Positions 43,586 to 51,474 of a DNA stretch of 64,000 bases are shown here, piece by piece. Under the pieces are notes generated by a model. That model searched no databases, had not been told where the DNA came from, and saw only the letters and a list, made by a program, of their open reading frames with translations. The stretch is from Ruegeria arenilitoris (GTDB lineage: Bacteria > Pseudomonadota > Alphaproteobacteria > Rhodobacterales > Rhodobacteraceae). The first letter of the stretch is position 1. Every line of letters begins with the position of its first letter. The stretch is from assembly GCF_042675705.1 (NCBI RefSeq), contig NZ_JBHTJJ010000005.1; one strand, written 5' to 3'. Made by a program: the position numbers and the translations under genes.

Positions 43586-43745
43586 TCGACGGCGCTTTTG
43601 CCTCATCGTTCAGGGACGCAATTTCGGCCGCGGCGATCAGCCTGGTGTCGTCAAGCTGCTCGGCCAGCGCGGTCAACCCATTCGCAACGGCGAAGGCGTT
43701 GAGGTCCGACAATACGTCCAGTATCCACTCATTTCGCGCCATCAT
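43524..43745 (-). CDS. Small hypothetical protein upstream of and overlapping luxR
   Basis: This 73-residue ORF (MMARNEWILDVLSDLNAFA, then LTALAEQLDDTRLIAAAEIASL) starts after CGGAGAGACC, a good ribosome site. It overlaps the beginning of luxR by 62-83 bases in another frame. Its N-terminal 50 residues look like a real helical protein with normal codon use, while the tail is dictated by the luxR overlap. I do not know its function; translation could be coupled to luxR. Confidence 0.62.
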   Translation of the reverse strand: MMARNEWILDVLSDLNAFAVANGLTALAEQLDDTRLIAAAEIASLNDEAKAPSNGNTVRFEPDPGGFGKHQHA

Positions 43746-43890
43746 GGTCTCTCCGAAACAGTTAACGAAGGGTTAACACAACCATAACATGTACGCTGTT
43801 TTCTTGCCTATTCACTGCTTTCTACTCCCCAAAAACAGCGGGTCCCAAATGTGCATGGTATTGAAAAACAATATCCCATCTTCCGAACGC
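43746..43890. other. Spacer between ccr terminator and luxR-side small ORF
   Basis: This AT-richer stretch presumably carries the promoter for the small ORF and luxR on the minus strand. No clear -35/-10 pair or dyad could be assigned with confidence. Confidence 0.4.
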
Positions 43891-43926
43891 AAAACGCCCG
43901 CGAACCGTCCAAGCGATTCGCGGGCG
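43891..43926 (-). terminator. Rho-independent terminator of ccr
   Basis: A perfect 10-bp stem (CGCCCGCGAA at 43895-43904 with TTCGCGGGCG at 43917-43926) has a 12-base loop. On the minus strand it is followed by TTTT (43894-43891). It lies 21 bases after the ccr stop codon. Confidence 0.85.
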
Positions 43927-43947
43927 CTTGCTTTCAAAGCGCGGTGA

Positions 43948-45234
43948 TCAACCGCGGGCGTCCAGAACCTCTTCCAAGGTCCGCATGCCCGTACGCGGGG
44001 CCTGAACCAAGACAGACATGTTGCCCGGCTTGTGCTCGTTCCGCATCATTTTCATGTGCGCCTCGGGCAGTTCTTTCCAAGTGAACACTTCGGACATGCA
44101 GGGATCGAGACGCCGCTCCAGCATCAGCCGGTTTGCAGCGGACGCCTGCTTTAGGTGCGCGAAATGCGAACCCTGCAGACGCTTCTGGTGCATCCACATG
44201 TACCGAACGTCAAAGGTCAGGTTGTAGCCGGTGGTCCCGGCGCAGATCACGACCATGCCGCCTTTTTTGACGACAAAGGTCGAGACCGGGAAGGTGCTCT
44301 CGCCGGGGTGTTCGAACACCATGTCGACGTTCACGCCCTTGCCCGTGATGTCCCAGATCGCCTTGCCGAACTTGCGGGCCTCTTTGAACCACTCGGCATA
44401 TTCAGGCGTGTTTACCGTGGGCAACTGGCCCCAGCAGTTGAAGTCCTTGCGGTTGATGACGCCCTTGGCGCCCAGCCCCATGACGAAGTCGCGCTTGCTT
44501 TCGTCCGAGATCACGCCGATCGCGTTGGCGCCAGCCGTATTGATCAGCTGGATCGCATAAGAGCCCAGCCCCCCCGACGCGCCCCAAACCAGAACATTCT
44601 GGCCCGGTTTCAGGTCATGCGGTTCATGCCCGAACAGCATCCGATAGGCGGTGGCCAGCGTCAGCGTGTAGCAGGCGCTTTCCTCCCAGGTCAGGTGCTT
44701 GGGGCGCGGCATCAGCTGCTGTGCCTGCACGTTGGTAAATTGCGCAAACGACCCATCGGGCGTTTCATAGCCCCAGATCCGCTGGCTGGGCGAATACATC
44801 GGGTCGCCGCCGTTGCACTCTTCATCGTCGCCATCGTCCTGGTTGCAGTGGATCACGACCTCGTCGCCGACCTTCCAGCGTTTCACCTTGTCGCCCACCG
44901 CCCAGACGATGCCCGAAGCATCCGATCCGGCAATGTGATACGGGGCCTGGTGACCATCGAAGGGGCTGATCGGCTTGCCGAGCGAGGCCCAGACGCCGTT
45001 GTAATTGACGCCTGCCGCCATCACCAGAACCAGCACTTCGTGGCTGTCCAGCTTGGGCACATCGACCACTTCCAACTGCATTGCAGTGTCGGGCTCACCG
45101 TGGCGCTCCTTGCGGATGGCCCATGCATACATCTGTTTGGGCACATATCCCATCGGAGGGATTTCTCCCATCTCGTAGAGGTCTTTTTCCGGTGCCTCGT
45201 AGGACGCGATGCCGCCGTCGGTGTCCAAAGCCAT
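43948..45234 (-). CDS. ccrA: Crotonyl-CoA carboxylase/reductase
   Basis: The 428-residue MDR-superfamily enzyme has VLVMAAGVNYNGVWASLGKPISPFDGH near residue 75, AGSDASGIVWAVGD, GSFAQFTNVQAQQLMPRPKHLTWEESACYTLTLATAYRML, and the nucleotide motif WGASGGLGSYAIQL, all diagnostic of Ccr. It reductively carboxylates crotonyl-CoA to ethylmalonyl-CoA with NADPH and CO2, the signature step of the ethylmalonyl-CoA pathway. The ATG at 45234 follows GAGGAGG; an upstream TTG is unlikely. A terminator follows. Confidence 0.96.
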   Translation of the reverse strand: MALDTDGGIASYEAPEKDLYEMGEIPPMGYVPKQMYAWAIRKERHGEPDTAMQLEVVDVPKLDSHEVLVLVMAAGVNYNGVWASLGKPISPFDGHQAPYHIAGSDASGIVWAVGDKVKRWKVGDEVVIHCNQDDGDDEECNGGDPMYSPSQRIWGYETPDGSFAQFTNVQAQQLMPRPKHLTWEESACYTLTLATAYRMLFGHEPHDLKPGQNVLVWGASGGLGSYAIQLINTAGANAIGVISDESKRDFVMGLGAKGVINRKDFNCWGQLPTVNTPEYAEWFKEARKFGKAIWDITGKGVNVDMVFEHPGESTFPVSTFVVKKGGMVVICAGTTGYNLTFDVRYMWMHQKRLQGSHFAHLKQASAANRLMLERRLDPCMSEVFTWKELPEAHMKMMRNEHKPGNMSVLVQAPRTGMRTLEEVLDARG

Positions 45235-45346
45235 TGTGGCCTCCTCTGTCAAACATGTTCGCCGCGACGCAGAATCGCGCGCTTCATAGGCTGGAATATT
45301 GGCCTACGAGTAATTTTGCAACCCATTTCGGACCATTATTGAAATT

Positions 45347-46732
45347 TTATGACCCAGCGGCCGCAGAAATTTCTTTTGCACTCGCAGAACCATCCGGGTC
45401 TTCGCCGATGGGCGCTGAGGCCGCATAATACTTCATCAAATCCAGCCGCTCGACCGATGGCGACAGCATACCGTTGTTTCTGCTCAGCATTCGACGTTCG
45501 ACCAGTTGTTCGATCGCTGGCGGGATGGCTTTCAGATCTTCGTCCGTGGCGCCCTCCCGGCGCATCAGCTCGGCGATCCGTGACTGAACGTCAGACTCGG
45601 AGATGGTGCCGTTTTCTCGAACGAGCCAACACGCGGCGGGCGCTGGAACCAAAGGAATCGCCCGGCCAATCCGGCGCATCAGTTCTCGGGCCAGATCCGT
45701 CATCAAGTCCGGGCCAGCTTGTTCGCGGAACTCCTGCAGCGAAATGGGCAGGCCGTATCGAACCGAGGCAAGACCGAACCGTTTGTAACGCCCGATGACA
45801 CGGCGCCATATCTGTTTCAGGCTCCACCTTGTGATCACGCCGATCCGCGCGCGGAACCGCCGTTCGCTGCCCAGGGCGGCGGCGGTCAGAATCGTATCCT
45901 CCAGCACCCGGTCATAGTTCAGCGCAACCGGCACGAACACCACATCCCGCCCATCGGGGCTGGTGCCGTCGATGATGTATTTCAGCAGTCCCAGTTTGGG
46001 TCGCCCCAAAGACCCGGTGAGGCTCAGACCGCCCTCGGGGAACATCGCCTGCGTCACACCGGCATTGGTGGCCAGGCGCACATAGCTGGCCAGAACCTGC
46101 CGGTAGAGTTCGCTGCCGGACTTGCGCCGGATGAAATAGGCTCCCATCGCGCGGATCAACCGGCTGAGCGGCCAGACCCGTGCCCACTCGCCCACCGCAT
46201 AGGACAGCGCCGACTGTTGCGCGGCCAAATAGGTCACCAGAACATAATCCATGTTGCTCCGGTGATTCATCACAAAGACCACGGTTGCTTTGGGGTCGAT
46301 CTCCTTCAATGCGGCCTCGTCCTCGTGGCTGAGGCGGACATCGTAGAACGCGTTGCTCAACCACCGTGCCAACCGAATGGCAAAGCTGAAATACATGAAG
46401 GCTGAAAACGACGGGACGATTTCCCGGGCGTATCGCCGGGCCTGCTCGAACGCGACCGCTTCGGGGATTCCATGTTCTTCGGCGTGGTACTGAACAGCCT
46501 GACCAACCTGCGGGTCATAGATCAGGCGTTGGATCATGTCATGACGCTCGGCCAGTTTGAACGGCTGGATCGGCCGTTGCAGGCGCTGGTTCAACCGTTC
46601 AACAGCCCGTTCAAGCCGGCGGCGAAAGAACCAGCGCACCGACGGGAACAGGAAATGCGAGGCGAAGGTGACCGCGGCAAACACCACGATCAGAACAAAC
46701 AGCCAAATCGGTAACTCAACGGTCTGCGTCAT
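45347..46732 (-). CDS. 1-acyl-glycerol-3-phosphate acyltransferase family protein (PlsB/PlsC-like)
   Basis: The 461-residue protein has an N-terminal membrane segment (IWLFVLIVVFAAVTFASHFLF) and the acyltransferase block I NHRSNMD at residues 156-162. Block III-like FPEGGLSLTG and block IV-like VFVPVALNYDRVLED follow. It probably acylates glycerol-3-phosphate or lysophosphatidate at the inner membrane. It is longer than PlsC and shorter than E. coli PlsB. It lies 112 bases upstream of ccr in the same direction and divergent from ecm. Confidence 0.85.
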   Translation of the reverse strand: MTQTVELPIWLFVLIVVFAAVTFASHFLFPSVRWFFRRRLERAVERLNQRLQRPIQPFKLAERHDMIQRLIYDPQVGQAVQYHAEEHGIPEAVAFEQARRYAREIVPSFSAFMYFSFAIRLARWLSNAFYDVRLSHEDEAALKEIDPKATVVFVMNHRSNMDYVLVTYLAAQQSALSYAVGEWARVWPLSRLIRAMGAYFIRRKSGSELYRQVLASYVRLATNAGVTQAMFPEGGLSLTGSLGRPKLGLLKYIIDGTSPDGRDVVFVPVALNYDRVLEDTILTAAALGSERRFRARIGVITRWSLKQIWRRVIGRYKRFGLASVRYGLPISLQEFREQAGPDLMTDLARELMRRIGRAIPLVPAPAACWLVRENGTISESDVQSRIAELMRREGATDEDLKAIPPAIEQLVERRMLSRNNGMLSPSVERLDLMKYYAASAPIGEDPDGSASAKEISAAAGS

Positions 46733-46802
46733 GCCCGCACAGTGCCATCAAACCGCCGCTGTCACAATCGGCAGCACGCCGTACATGCCGCAACGCAGCG
46801 AA

Positions 46803-46831
46803 TTGACATGTGCTGAAAATTGCGCTTTAGA
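46803..46831 (+). promoter_or_regulatory. Candidate sigma70 promoter of ecm
   Basis: TTGACA (46803-46808), a perfect -35 element, is followed after 17 bases by TTTAGA (46826-46831). This places the transcription start about 40 bases before the ecm ATG. The spacer contains AAAATTGCGC, similar to a motif before mcl2. Confidence 0.55.
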
Positions 46832-46878
46832 ACCCATGAGAGAAATATTGTTACCCATTGACGCATGAGGCTCTGACC

Positions 46879-48846
46879 ATGACGCAGACGCAGAAAGACC
46901 GCCCCTGGCTCATCCGAACCTATGCCGGTCATTCCACGGCCAAGGCCTCGAACGCGCTGTACCGGTCCAACTTGGCCAAAGGGCAGACCGGCCTGTCGGT
47001 GGCCTTCGATCTGCCGACGCAGACCGGATACGACAGTGATCACACCCTGGCCCGGGGCGAGGTCGGCAAGGTCGGTGTGCCGGTCTGCCACCTGGGCGAC
47101 ATGCGGGTGCTGTTCGACCAGATCCCGCTGGAGCAGATGAACACGTCGATGACGATCAACGCCACAGCCCCTTGGCTGCTGGCGTTGTATATCGCGGTGG
47201 CGGAGGAACAGGGCGCGAATGTGTCCAAGCTGCAGGGCACGGTGCAGAATGACCTGATCAAGGAATACCTGAGCCGCGGCACTTATGTCTGCCCGCCCAA
47301 ACCCTCGCTCAAGATGATCGCGGATGTTGCCGAGTACTGTTATTCGAACGTACCGAAATGGAACCCGATGAACGTGTGTTCCTATCACCTGCAAGAGGCC
47401 GGCGCGACGCCCGAGCAGGAGCTCGCCTATGCGCTGGCCACCGCCATCGCGGTTCTGGACGAGCTGCGCCCCCGCGTTCCGGCCGAGGATTTTCCGGCGC
47501 TGTGCGGCCGTATCTCGTTCTTCGTGAATGCGGGCATCCGGTTTGTCACCGAAATGTGCAAAATGCGGGCCTTTGTCGACCTCTGGGATGAAATCCTGCA
47601 ACAACGTTATGGGGTGGAAAACCCCAAGTTCCGCCGATTCCGCTATGGCGTTCAGGTCAACTCGCTGGGCCTGACCGAGCAGCAGCCCGAGAACAACGTC
47701 TATCGCATCCTGATCGAGATGCTAGCCGTGACCCTGTCGAAAAAGGCGCGTGCCCGGGCGGTGCAGCTGCCCGCCTGGAACGAGGCCTTGGGCCTACCGC
47801 GCCCGTGGGACCAGCAATGGTCGATGCGAATGCAACAAATCCTGGCCTATGAGACAGACCTGCTGGAATATGACGACCTGTTCGACGGCAACCCGGTGGT
47901 CGATGCCAAAGTCGAGGAACTGAAGCAGGGCGCCCGGGCTGAACTGGCCAATCTGGAGTCGATGGGCGGTGCCGTTGCGGCGATCGACTACATGAAATCG
48001 CGGCTGGTGGATTCCAACGCCGAGCGGCTGAACCGGATCGAGCGCAACGAGACCATCGTCGTCGGCGTGAACCGCTGGACCGAGGGTGAGTCCTCGCCGC
48101 TGCAGAGCGAGGATGGCGGGATCATGGTCGTCGATCCTGCGGTCGAACAGGAACAGATCGATCGCCTGAACGACTGGCGTACCGCCCGCGACGCGGCCGC
48201 CGTGGCCGCGGCTCTGGCCGATCTGCGCGCCGCCGCGCAATCGGGTGCCAACATCATGGAGCCCTCGATCGCCGCGGCCAAGGCCGGTGTCACCACCGGC
48301 GAATGGGCAGAAGAGATGCGCCGCGTCTTTGGCACCTATCGCGGCCCGACGGGCGTTTCGGGGTCGGTCTCGAACAAGACCGAAGGCTTGGACGACCTGC
48401 GGACGGCGGTGGATGCGGTCAGCGACCGCCTGGGGCGTCGTCTGAAATTCCTGGTCGGCAAGCCGGGGCTGGACGGTCATTCCAACGGCGCCGAACAGAT
48501 CGCCTTCCGCGCCCGCGATTGCGGCATGGACATCACCTATGACGGCATCCGCCTGACCCCCGACGAAATCGTCGCTTCGGCCATCGAGCAGCAAGCCCAC
48601 GTGATCGGCCTGTCGATCCTGTCGGGCAGCCACCTGCCGCTGGTTCAAGAAGTGATGACACGCCTTCGAGACGCAGGTCTGGGTGATATTCCAGTTGTCG
48701 TCGGAGGCATCATCCCGGACGAGGATGCGGATCGCCTCAGATCGATGGGTGTTGCCAAAGTCTATACGCCCAAGAATTTCGAGCTGAATGCCATCATGGG
48801 GGATATTGTTTTGCTGGCCGATCCAAAAACGCTGGCCGCGGAATAA
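46879..48846 (+). CDS. ecm: Ethylmalonyl-CoA mutase (MeaA/Ecm), B12-dependent
   Basis: The 655-residue protein has the acyl-CoA mutase domain (RTYAGHSTAKASNALYR, LSVAFDLPTQTGYDSD) and a C-terminal cobalamin domain with the DxHxxG motif in GLDGHSNGAEQIA near residue 530, then SILSGSH and VVGGIIPDEDA. It converts (2R)-ethylmalonyl-CoA to methylsuccinyl-CoA. The single-polypeptide layout with this start distinguishes it from methylmalonyl-CoA mutase. The ATG at 46879 was chosen over an upstream TTG. It is divergent from the acyltransferase gene. Confidence 0.95.
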   Translation: MTQTQKDRPWLIRTYAGHSTAKASNALYRSNLAKGQTGLSVAFDLPTQTGYDSDHTLARGEVGKVGVPVCHLGDMRVLFDQIPLEQMNTSMTINATAPWLLALYIAVAEEQGANVSKLQGTVQNDLIKEYLSRGTYVCPPKPSLKMIADVAEYCYSNVPKWNPMNVCSYHLQEAGATPEQELAYALATAIAVLDELRPRVPAEDFPALCGRISFFVNAGIRFVTEMCKMRAFVDLWDEILQQRYGVENPKFRRFRYGVQVNSLGLTEQQPENNVYRILIEMLAVTLSKKARARAVQLPAWNEALGLPRPWDQQWSMRMQQILAYETDLLEYDDLFDGNPVVDAKVEELKQGARAELANLESMGGAVAAIDYMKSRLVDSNAERLNRIERNETIVVGVNRWTEGESSPLQSEDGGIMVVDPAVEQEQIDRLNDWRTARDAAAVAAALADLRAAAQSGANIMEPSIAAAKAGVTTGEWAEEMRRVFGTYRGPTGVSGSVSNKTEGLDDLRTAVDAVSDRLGRRLKFLVGKPGLDGHSNGAEQIAFRARDCGMDITYDGIRLTPDEIVASAIEQQAHVIGLSILSGSHLPLVQEVMTRLRDAGLGDIPVVVGGIIPDEDADRLRSMGVAKVYTPKNFELNAIMGDIVLLADPKTLAAE

Positions 48847-48902
48847 TCGCCCAGAATTAATTCCATTGCCCATTTCGTTTAAAGAATGGCCATTGATTGG
48901 GA

Positions 48903-48955
48903 TTCTCCGTAACGTTGCCTGATGAGTAATAAATGAATCAGGTGGGTACGGAGAA
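48903..48955 (+). promoter_or_regulatory. Stem-loop that would cover the ribosome site of the H-NS-like gene
   Basis: TTCTCCGTA (48903-48911) is the exact inverse of TACGGAGAA (48947-48955), and inside it CCTGAT (48918-48923) pairs with ATCAGG (48937-48942). The right outer arm contains the GGAGAA ribosome site, five bases before the ATG at 48961. If transcribed, the RNA would hide its own ribosome site; as DNA it could also be an operator. Confidence 0.55.
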
Positions 48956-48960
48956 CGACA

Positions 48961-49278
48961 ATGGGCATAAATCTGGACAAGCTGTCGCGTAAGGAATTGC
49001 TTGAATTGCGCGATCAGGTCGATAAGGCGCTGGAAAACGCTGAGGCCAGAGAGCGTCAGGAAGCATTGATGGCCGCTGAAAAAGCAGCTGCCGCTTATGG
49101 GTTTTCCTTGTCCGACTTGGCATCTCAGCCCACGCGGTCCGGCAAGGGATCGAAAGCCAAAGCAAAATATCGCAATCCGGCCGATCCGACGCAAACCTGG
49201 ACGGGGCGTGGGCGTAAACCAAAATGGGTCCACGAAGCGCTGAAAGCCGGTGCAGATATTTCCGATCTGGAAATCTGA
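48961..49278 (+). CDS. H-NS family nucleoid-associated protein
   Basis: The 105-residue protein has an N-terminal coiled-coil dimerisation region (LDKLSRKELLELRDQVDKALENAEARERQ), a basic linker, and the C-terminal DNA-binding H-NS motif in YRNPADPTQTWTGRGRKPKW. HvrA and Spb of Rhodobacter belong to this group. It probably binds AT-rich DNA and silences transcription. deoD follows only 17 bases later, an odd pairing. A long inverted repeat covers its ribosome site. Confidence 0.9.
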   Translation: MGINLDKLSRKELLELRDQVDKALENAEARERQEALMAAEKAAAAYGFSLSDLASQPTRSGKGSKAKAKYRNPADPTQTWTGRGRKPKWVHEALKAGADISDLEI

Positions 49279-49295
49279 ACGGGAAAAGTATCAAA

Positions 49296-50006
49296 ATGAC
49301 AATTCACATAGGCGCCGAAAAAGGTGAAATCGCCGAAACCGTGCTTTTGCCGGGTGATCCGTATCGTGCGAAATGGGCTGCCGAAACTTTTCTGAGCAAT
49401 GTGCGGCAAGTCAACGATGTCCGCGGGATGCTGGGTTTCACCGGCGAGTGGAAAGGAAATCCGGTCACCATTCAGGGCAGCGGAATGGGAATGCCGTCGC
49501 TGTCCATTTACGTAAATGAATTGATCCGGGACTACGGTGCGGAAACCCTGATCCGCATCGGGTCTTGCGGCAGTATGCAGGAAAACGTGAAGGTCCGGGA
49601 TGTAATCCTGGCCATGACGTCAACGACGCTCAGCACCCCGTCCCGGGGCATCATGAAAGAGCTCAACTTTGCGCCTTGTGCAGATTGGGGCCTGCTGCAG
49701 GCGGCCGCCAAGGCAGCCGAGGCCAAGGACACTGCAACCCATATCGGCGGCATCTATTCGTCTGACGTGTTCTATGACGAACGCCCCGACCTGAACGAAC
49801 AGATGGTGCGCCACGGAATCCTGGGTGTCGAAATGGAGGCAGCCGAGCTGTATATCCTGGCCGCGAGGCACAAATGCCGGGCTCTGGCGGTTCTGACCGT
49901 GTCCGATCACCTCCTGACCGGCGAGGCCTTGCCCTCATCCGAGCGCCAGAGCAGCTTTGGCGACATGGTGGAAATCGCGCTGCAGGCGGCGTTCCCGAAC
50001 GCCTGA
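49296..50006 (+). CDS. deoD: Purine-nucleoside phosphorylase, DeoD type
   Basis: The 236-residue hexameric-type PNP has MTIHIGAEKGEIAETVLLPGDPYRAKW at the start, GMGMPSLSIYVNELI near residue 65, IRIGSCGSM near 85, and VEMEAAELY and VLTVSDHLLTGE at the nucleoside and catalytic Asp sites. It phosphorolyses purine nucleosides, which may be imported by the BMP transporter encoded at 32-37 kb. The frame is open upstream into the H-NS gene; the ATG at 49296 is the family start. Confidence 0.95.
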   Translation: MTIHIGAEKGEIAETVLLPGDPYRAKWAAETFLSNVRQVNDVRGMLGFTGEWKGNPVTIQGSGMGMPSLSIYVNELIRDYGAETLIRIGSCGSMQENVKVRDVILAMTSTTLSTPSRGIMKELNFAPCADWGLLQAAAKAAEAKDTATHIGGIYSSDVFYDERPDLNEQMVRHGILGVEMEAAELYILAARHKCRALAVLTVSDHLLTGEALPSSERQSSFGDMVEIALQAAFPNA

Positions 50007-50035
50007 CACAAACCGGTCCGGGTCACCCCCGGGCC

Positions 50036-50881
50036 TCAGCGCCCATGCGTACGGTCATAGCCATTGGGCGCCGGACTTTGCCAACCGCTCAGCGTGCCTT
50101 CGGCAGGTGCAAAAACCTCGACCAACAGCGGGTGACAGGCGGCCGTATCCGACGAGTGTTCGGACGAGCAATCCCCACCCGGACAGGCGCTGAGGTCACC
50201 CAGAAGGTCGATTTCCGCGAAAAACTCCAAATAGTCACCCGGTCGAACCGGTGAAGCCTTCATAAAATACTGCCCCGTATCGCGGGTAAAGCCGGTACAC
50301 ATGAATACGTTCAACACGTCGTGCACCAAACGCTCGGCTACTGGTATTTCCAGACCAGTATGATCAGCCAGCGCCCGGGTCAGGTTGGAGTGGCAGCAAT
50401 GGTGGTATTGAGTGCCCGACAGCAGGTTTCCAGTATAGGGATCGCAACGCGTTCCGATCACGTCATGCACCGACCCGCCGTATTGATCGATTCCGTACCA
50501 ATCCAAGGTGTCCGCAACGATCGTGGCCATCGGGCGCAGAAAGGGAAAGCTGGACCATAGCCGCTCGCCGGTCGTGACATGGGTGCCATGCAATGCACGC
50601 GTCTTGCCCGAATAGAAACGTTCGTTCAGGTCGTGCAGGTTCCACAGGTTCAGGTCGCCGACCTGCGGGCCTTCGACCGAGGTGATCCGAAAGAAGTGCC
50701 CGGCCGGCACCTCAAAGCAGCGGGCATCACGTGGCGGCACCAGAACTTCGGCTGTCTTTCGCGCGCTCTTTCGGGCGTCCAGCAGCAGGTCAAGGTCAAC
50801 GCTGGGCAGGGTGTCATTTGGGTAGCAAATGACCGGAGCGATCCCGCGGCGGGCGGCGGCATCCGAAGGAGGATTTGGCAT
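50036..50881 (-). CDS. DUF1989 / urea carboxylase-associated family protein
   Basis: The 281-residue protein matches the DUF1989 family: PAGHFFRITSVEGPQVGDLNLWN near residue 75, SSFPFLRPMATIVADT, and the conserved Cys/His block GTQYHHCCHSNLTRAL near residue 185. It ends with a probable metal site DCSSEHSSDTAACHPL. Members sit near urea carboxylase or amino acid genes in some bacteria, but the reaction is unclear, and no urea genes are nearby here. The ATG at 50881 follows GGAAAG. Confidence 0.83.
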   Translation of the reverse strand: MPNPPSDAAARRGIAPVICYPNDTLPSVDLDLLLDARKSARKTAEVLVPPRDARCFEVPAGHFFRITSVEGPQVGDLNLWNLHDLNERFYSGKTRALHGTHVTTGERLWSSFPFLRPMATIVADTLDWYGIDQYGGSVHDVIGTRCDPYTGNLLSGTQYHHCCHSNLTRALADHTGLEIPVAERLVHDVLNVFMCTGFTRDTGQYFMKASPVRPGDYLEFFAEIDLLGDLSACPGGDCSSEHSSDTAACHPLLVEVFAPAEGTLSGWQSPAPNGYDRTHGR

Positions 50882-50960
50882 TCTGCATCTTTCCGCTGTT
50901 TTGCGCAGATTGACCCAGAATGACCTTTGGGAAAACCCCGTTTCCCTCAGGCAAGAAGGC

Positions 50961-51146
50961 TTATTTCCGTTCACATCGCGTGGGCTGCGTCTCGGAGACG
51001 GAAACCGCCCCGCAATACGCGCAACTCCACGTGCCGGCATGCCTGTGCTGCCGCCACCGGCAGTCGCGGGTCAAAGAAGACGTGCGTGACCGCCAGACGA
51101 AATAGGCGAACACGCCGGCGCCGAGCAGAAGCAGAAGAACAGGCAT
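50961..51146 (-). CDS. Small membrane-anchored protein with a zinc-ribbon-like tail
   Basis: This 61-residue ORF starts MPVLLLLLGAGVFAYFVW, a clear membrane segment. A basic stretch (TRDCRWRQHRHAG) follows, then WSCAYCGAVSVSETQPTRC, a CxxC plus a distal Cys. The pattern looks like a genuine conserved small protein rather than a shadow. An AGGGGA ribosome site lies close to the ATG. Function unknown. It lies in the gap between the DUF1989 gene and sdhB. Confidence 0.62.
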   Translation of the reverse strand: MPVLLLLLGAGVFAYFVWRSRTSSLTRDCRWRQHRHAGTWSCAYCGAVSVSETQPTRCERK

Positions 51147-51197
51147 TCCCCTGCTTCGCGCAATATGCGCCGGGACTCAAGACTTGGCTTGGTAAAC

Positions 51198-51338
51198 TCA
51201 GGCCGCGTTGGCGTATTCAAACAGCTCCGGCTCTGCATCTTTTGCAGGCTTGACCGGCTCAGGCTCGTAGTAGGCCCAGGCTTGCTCAAGATATTCCAAG
51301 GCTTTGGCTGCGTTTGTTTTTTTGGATTCGTTCTTCAT
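51198..51338 (-). CDS. 46-residue small acidic protein downstream of sdhB
   Basis: An ATG at 51338 opens a 46-codon frame reading MKNESKKTNAAKALEYLEQA, then WAYYEPEPVKPAKD, and ending FEYANAA, with stop TGA at 51198. The amphipathic YLEQAWAYYEPEP core and acidic composition look protein-like, and AGGA sits upstream at moderate spacing. It resembles small proteins I recall from other roseobacters, but I cannot verify that here. Function unknown. Confidence 0.6.
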   Translation of the reverse strand: MKNESKKTNAAKALEYLEQAWAYYEPEPVKPAKDAEPELFEYANAA

Positions 51339-51401
51339 CGGAGTGATCCTGTTTCCAATCCGTCACTCCTCCCCGATACCGAACATAGTCTTGGCCAGGG
51401 C

Positions 51402-51432
51402 GGCCCACATCCAATGATTTCGCATGTGGGCC
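51402..51432. repeat. 9-bp inverted repeat after sdhB
   Basis: GGCCCACAT (51402-51410) and ATGTGGGCC (51424-51432) pair perfectly across a 13-base loop. With the next repeat it forms a double hairpin in the sdhB 3' region, perhaps for transcript end formation or stability. There is no T-run. Confidence 0.55.
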
Positions 51433-51437
51433 ATGCA

Positions 51438-51456
51438 CTTGCCGCAACGCGGCAAG
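51438..51456. repeat. 8-bp hairpin after sdhB
   Basis: CTTGCCGC (51438-51445) and GCGGCAAG (51449-51456) form a tight hairpin with a 3-base loop, 19 bases after the sdhB stop on the minus strand. It is a likely part of the sdh operon terminator region although no T-run follows. Confidence 0.55.
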
Positions 51457-51474
51457 CGCGTTGGTCGTCATCGG

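Noticed and set aside
43851..44084. 77-codon plus-strand frame over the ccr terminator
   Set aside because: It spans the terminator hairpin and the ccr 3' end on the opposite strand and has no protein-like features.
47794..49233. 479-codon open frame antisense to ecm and the H-NS gene
   Set aside because: It runs opposite two clearly coding genes and shows no protein family pattern.
51071..51289. 72-codon frame overlapping the small ORFs after sdhB
   Set aside because: It overlaps two better-supported small frames, has no ribosome site and an implausible Cys/Ser-rich composition.
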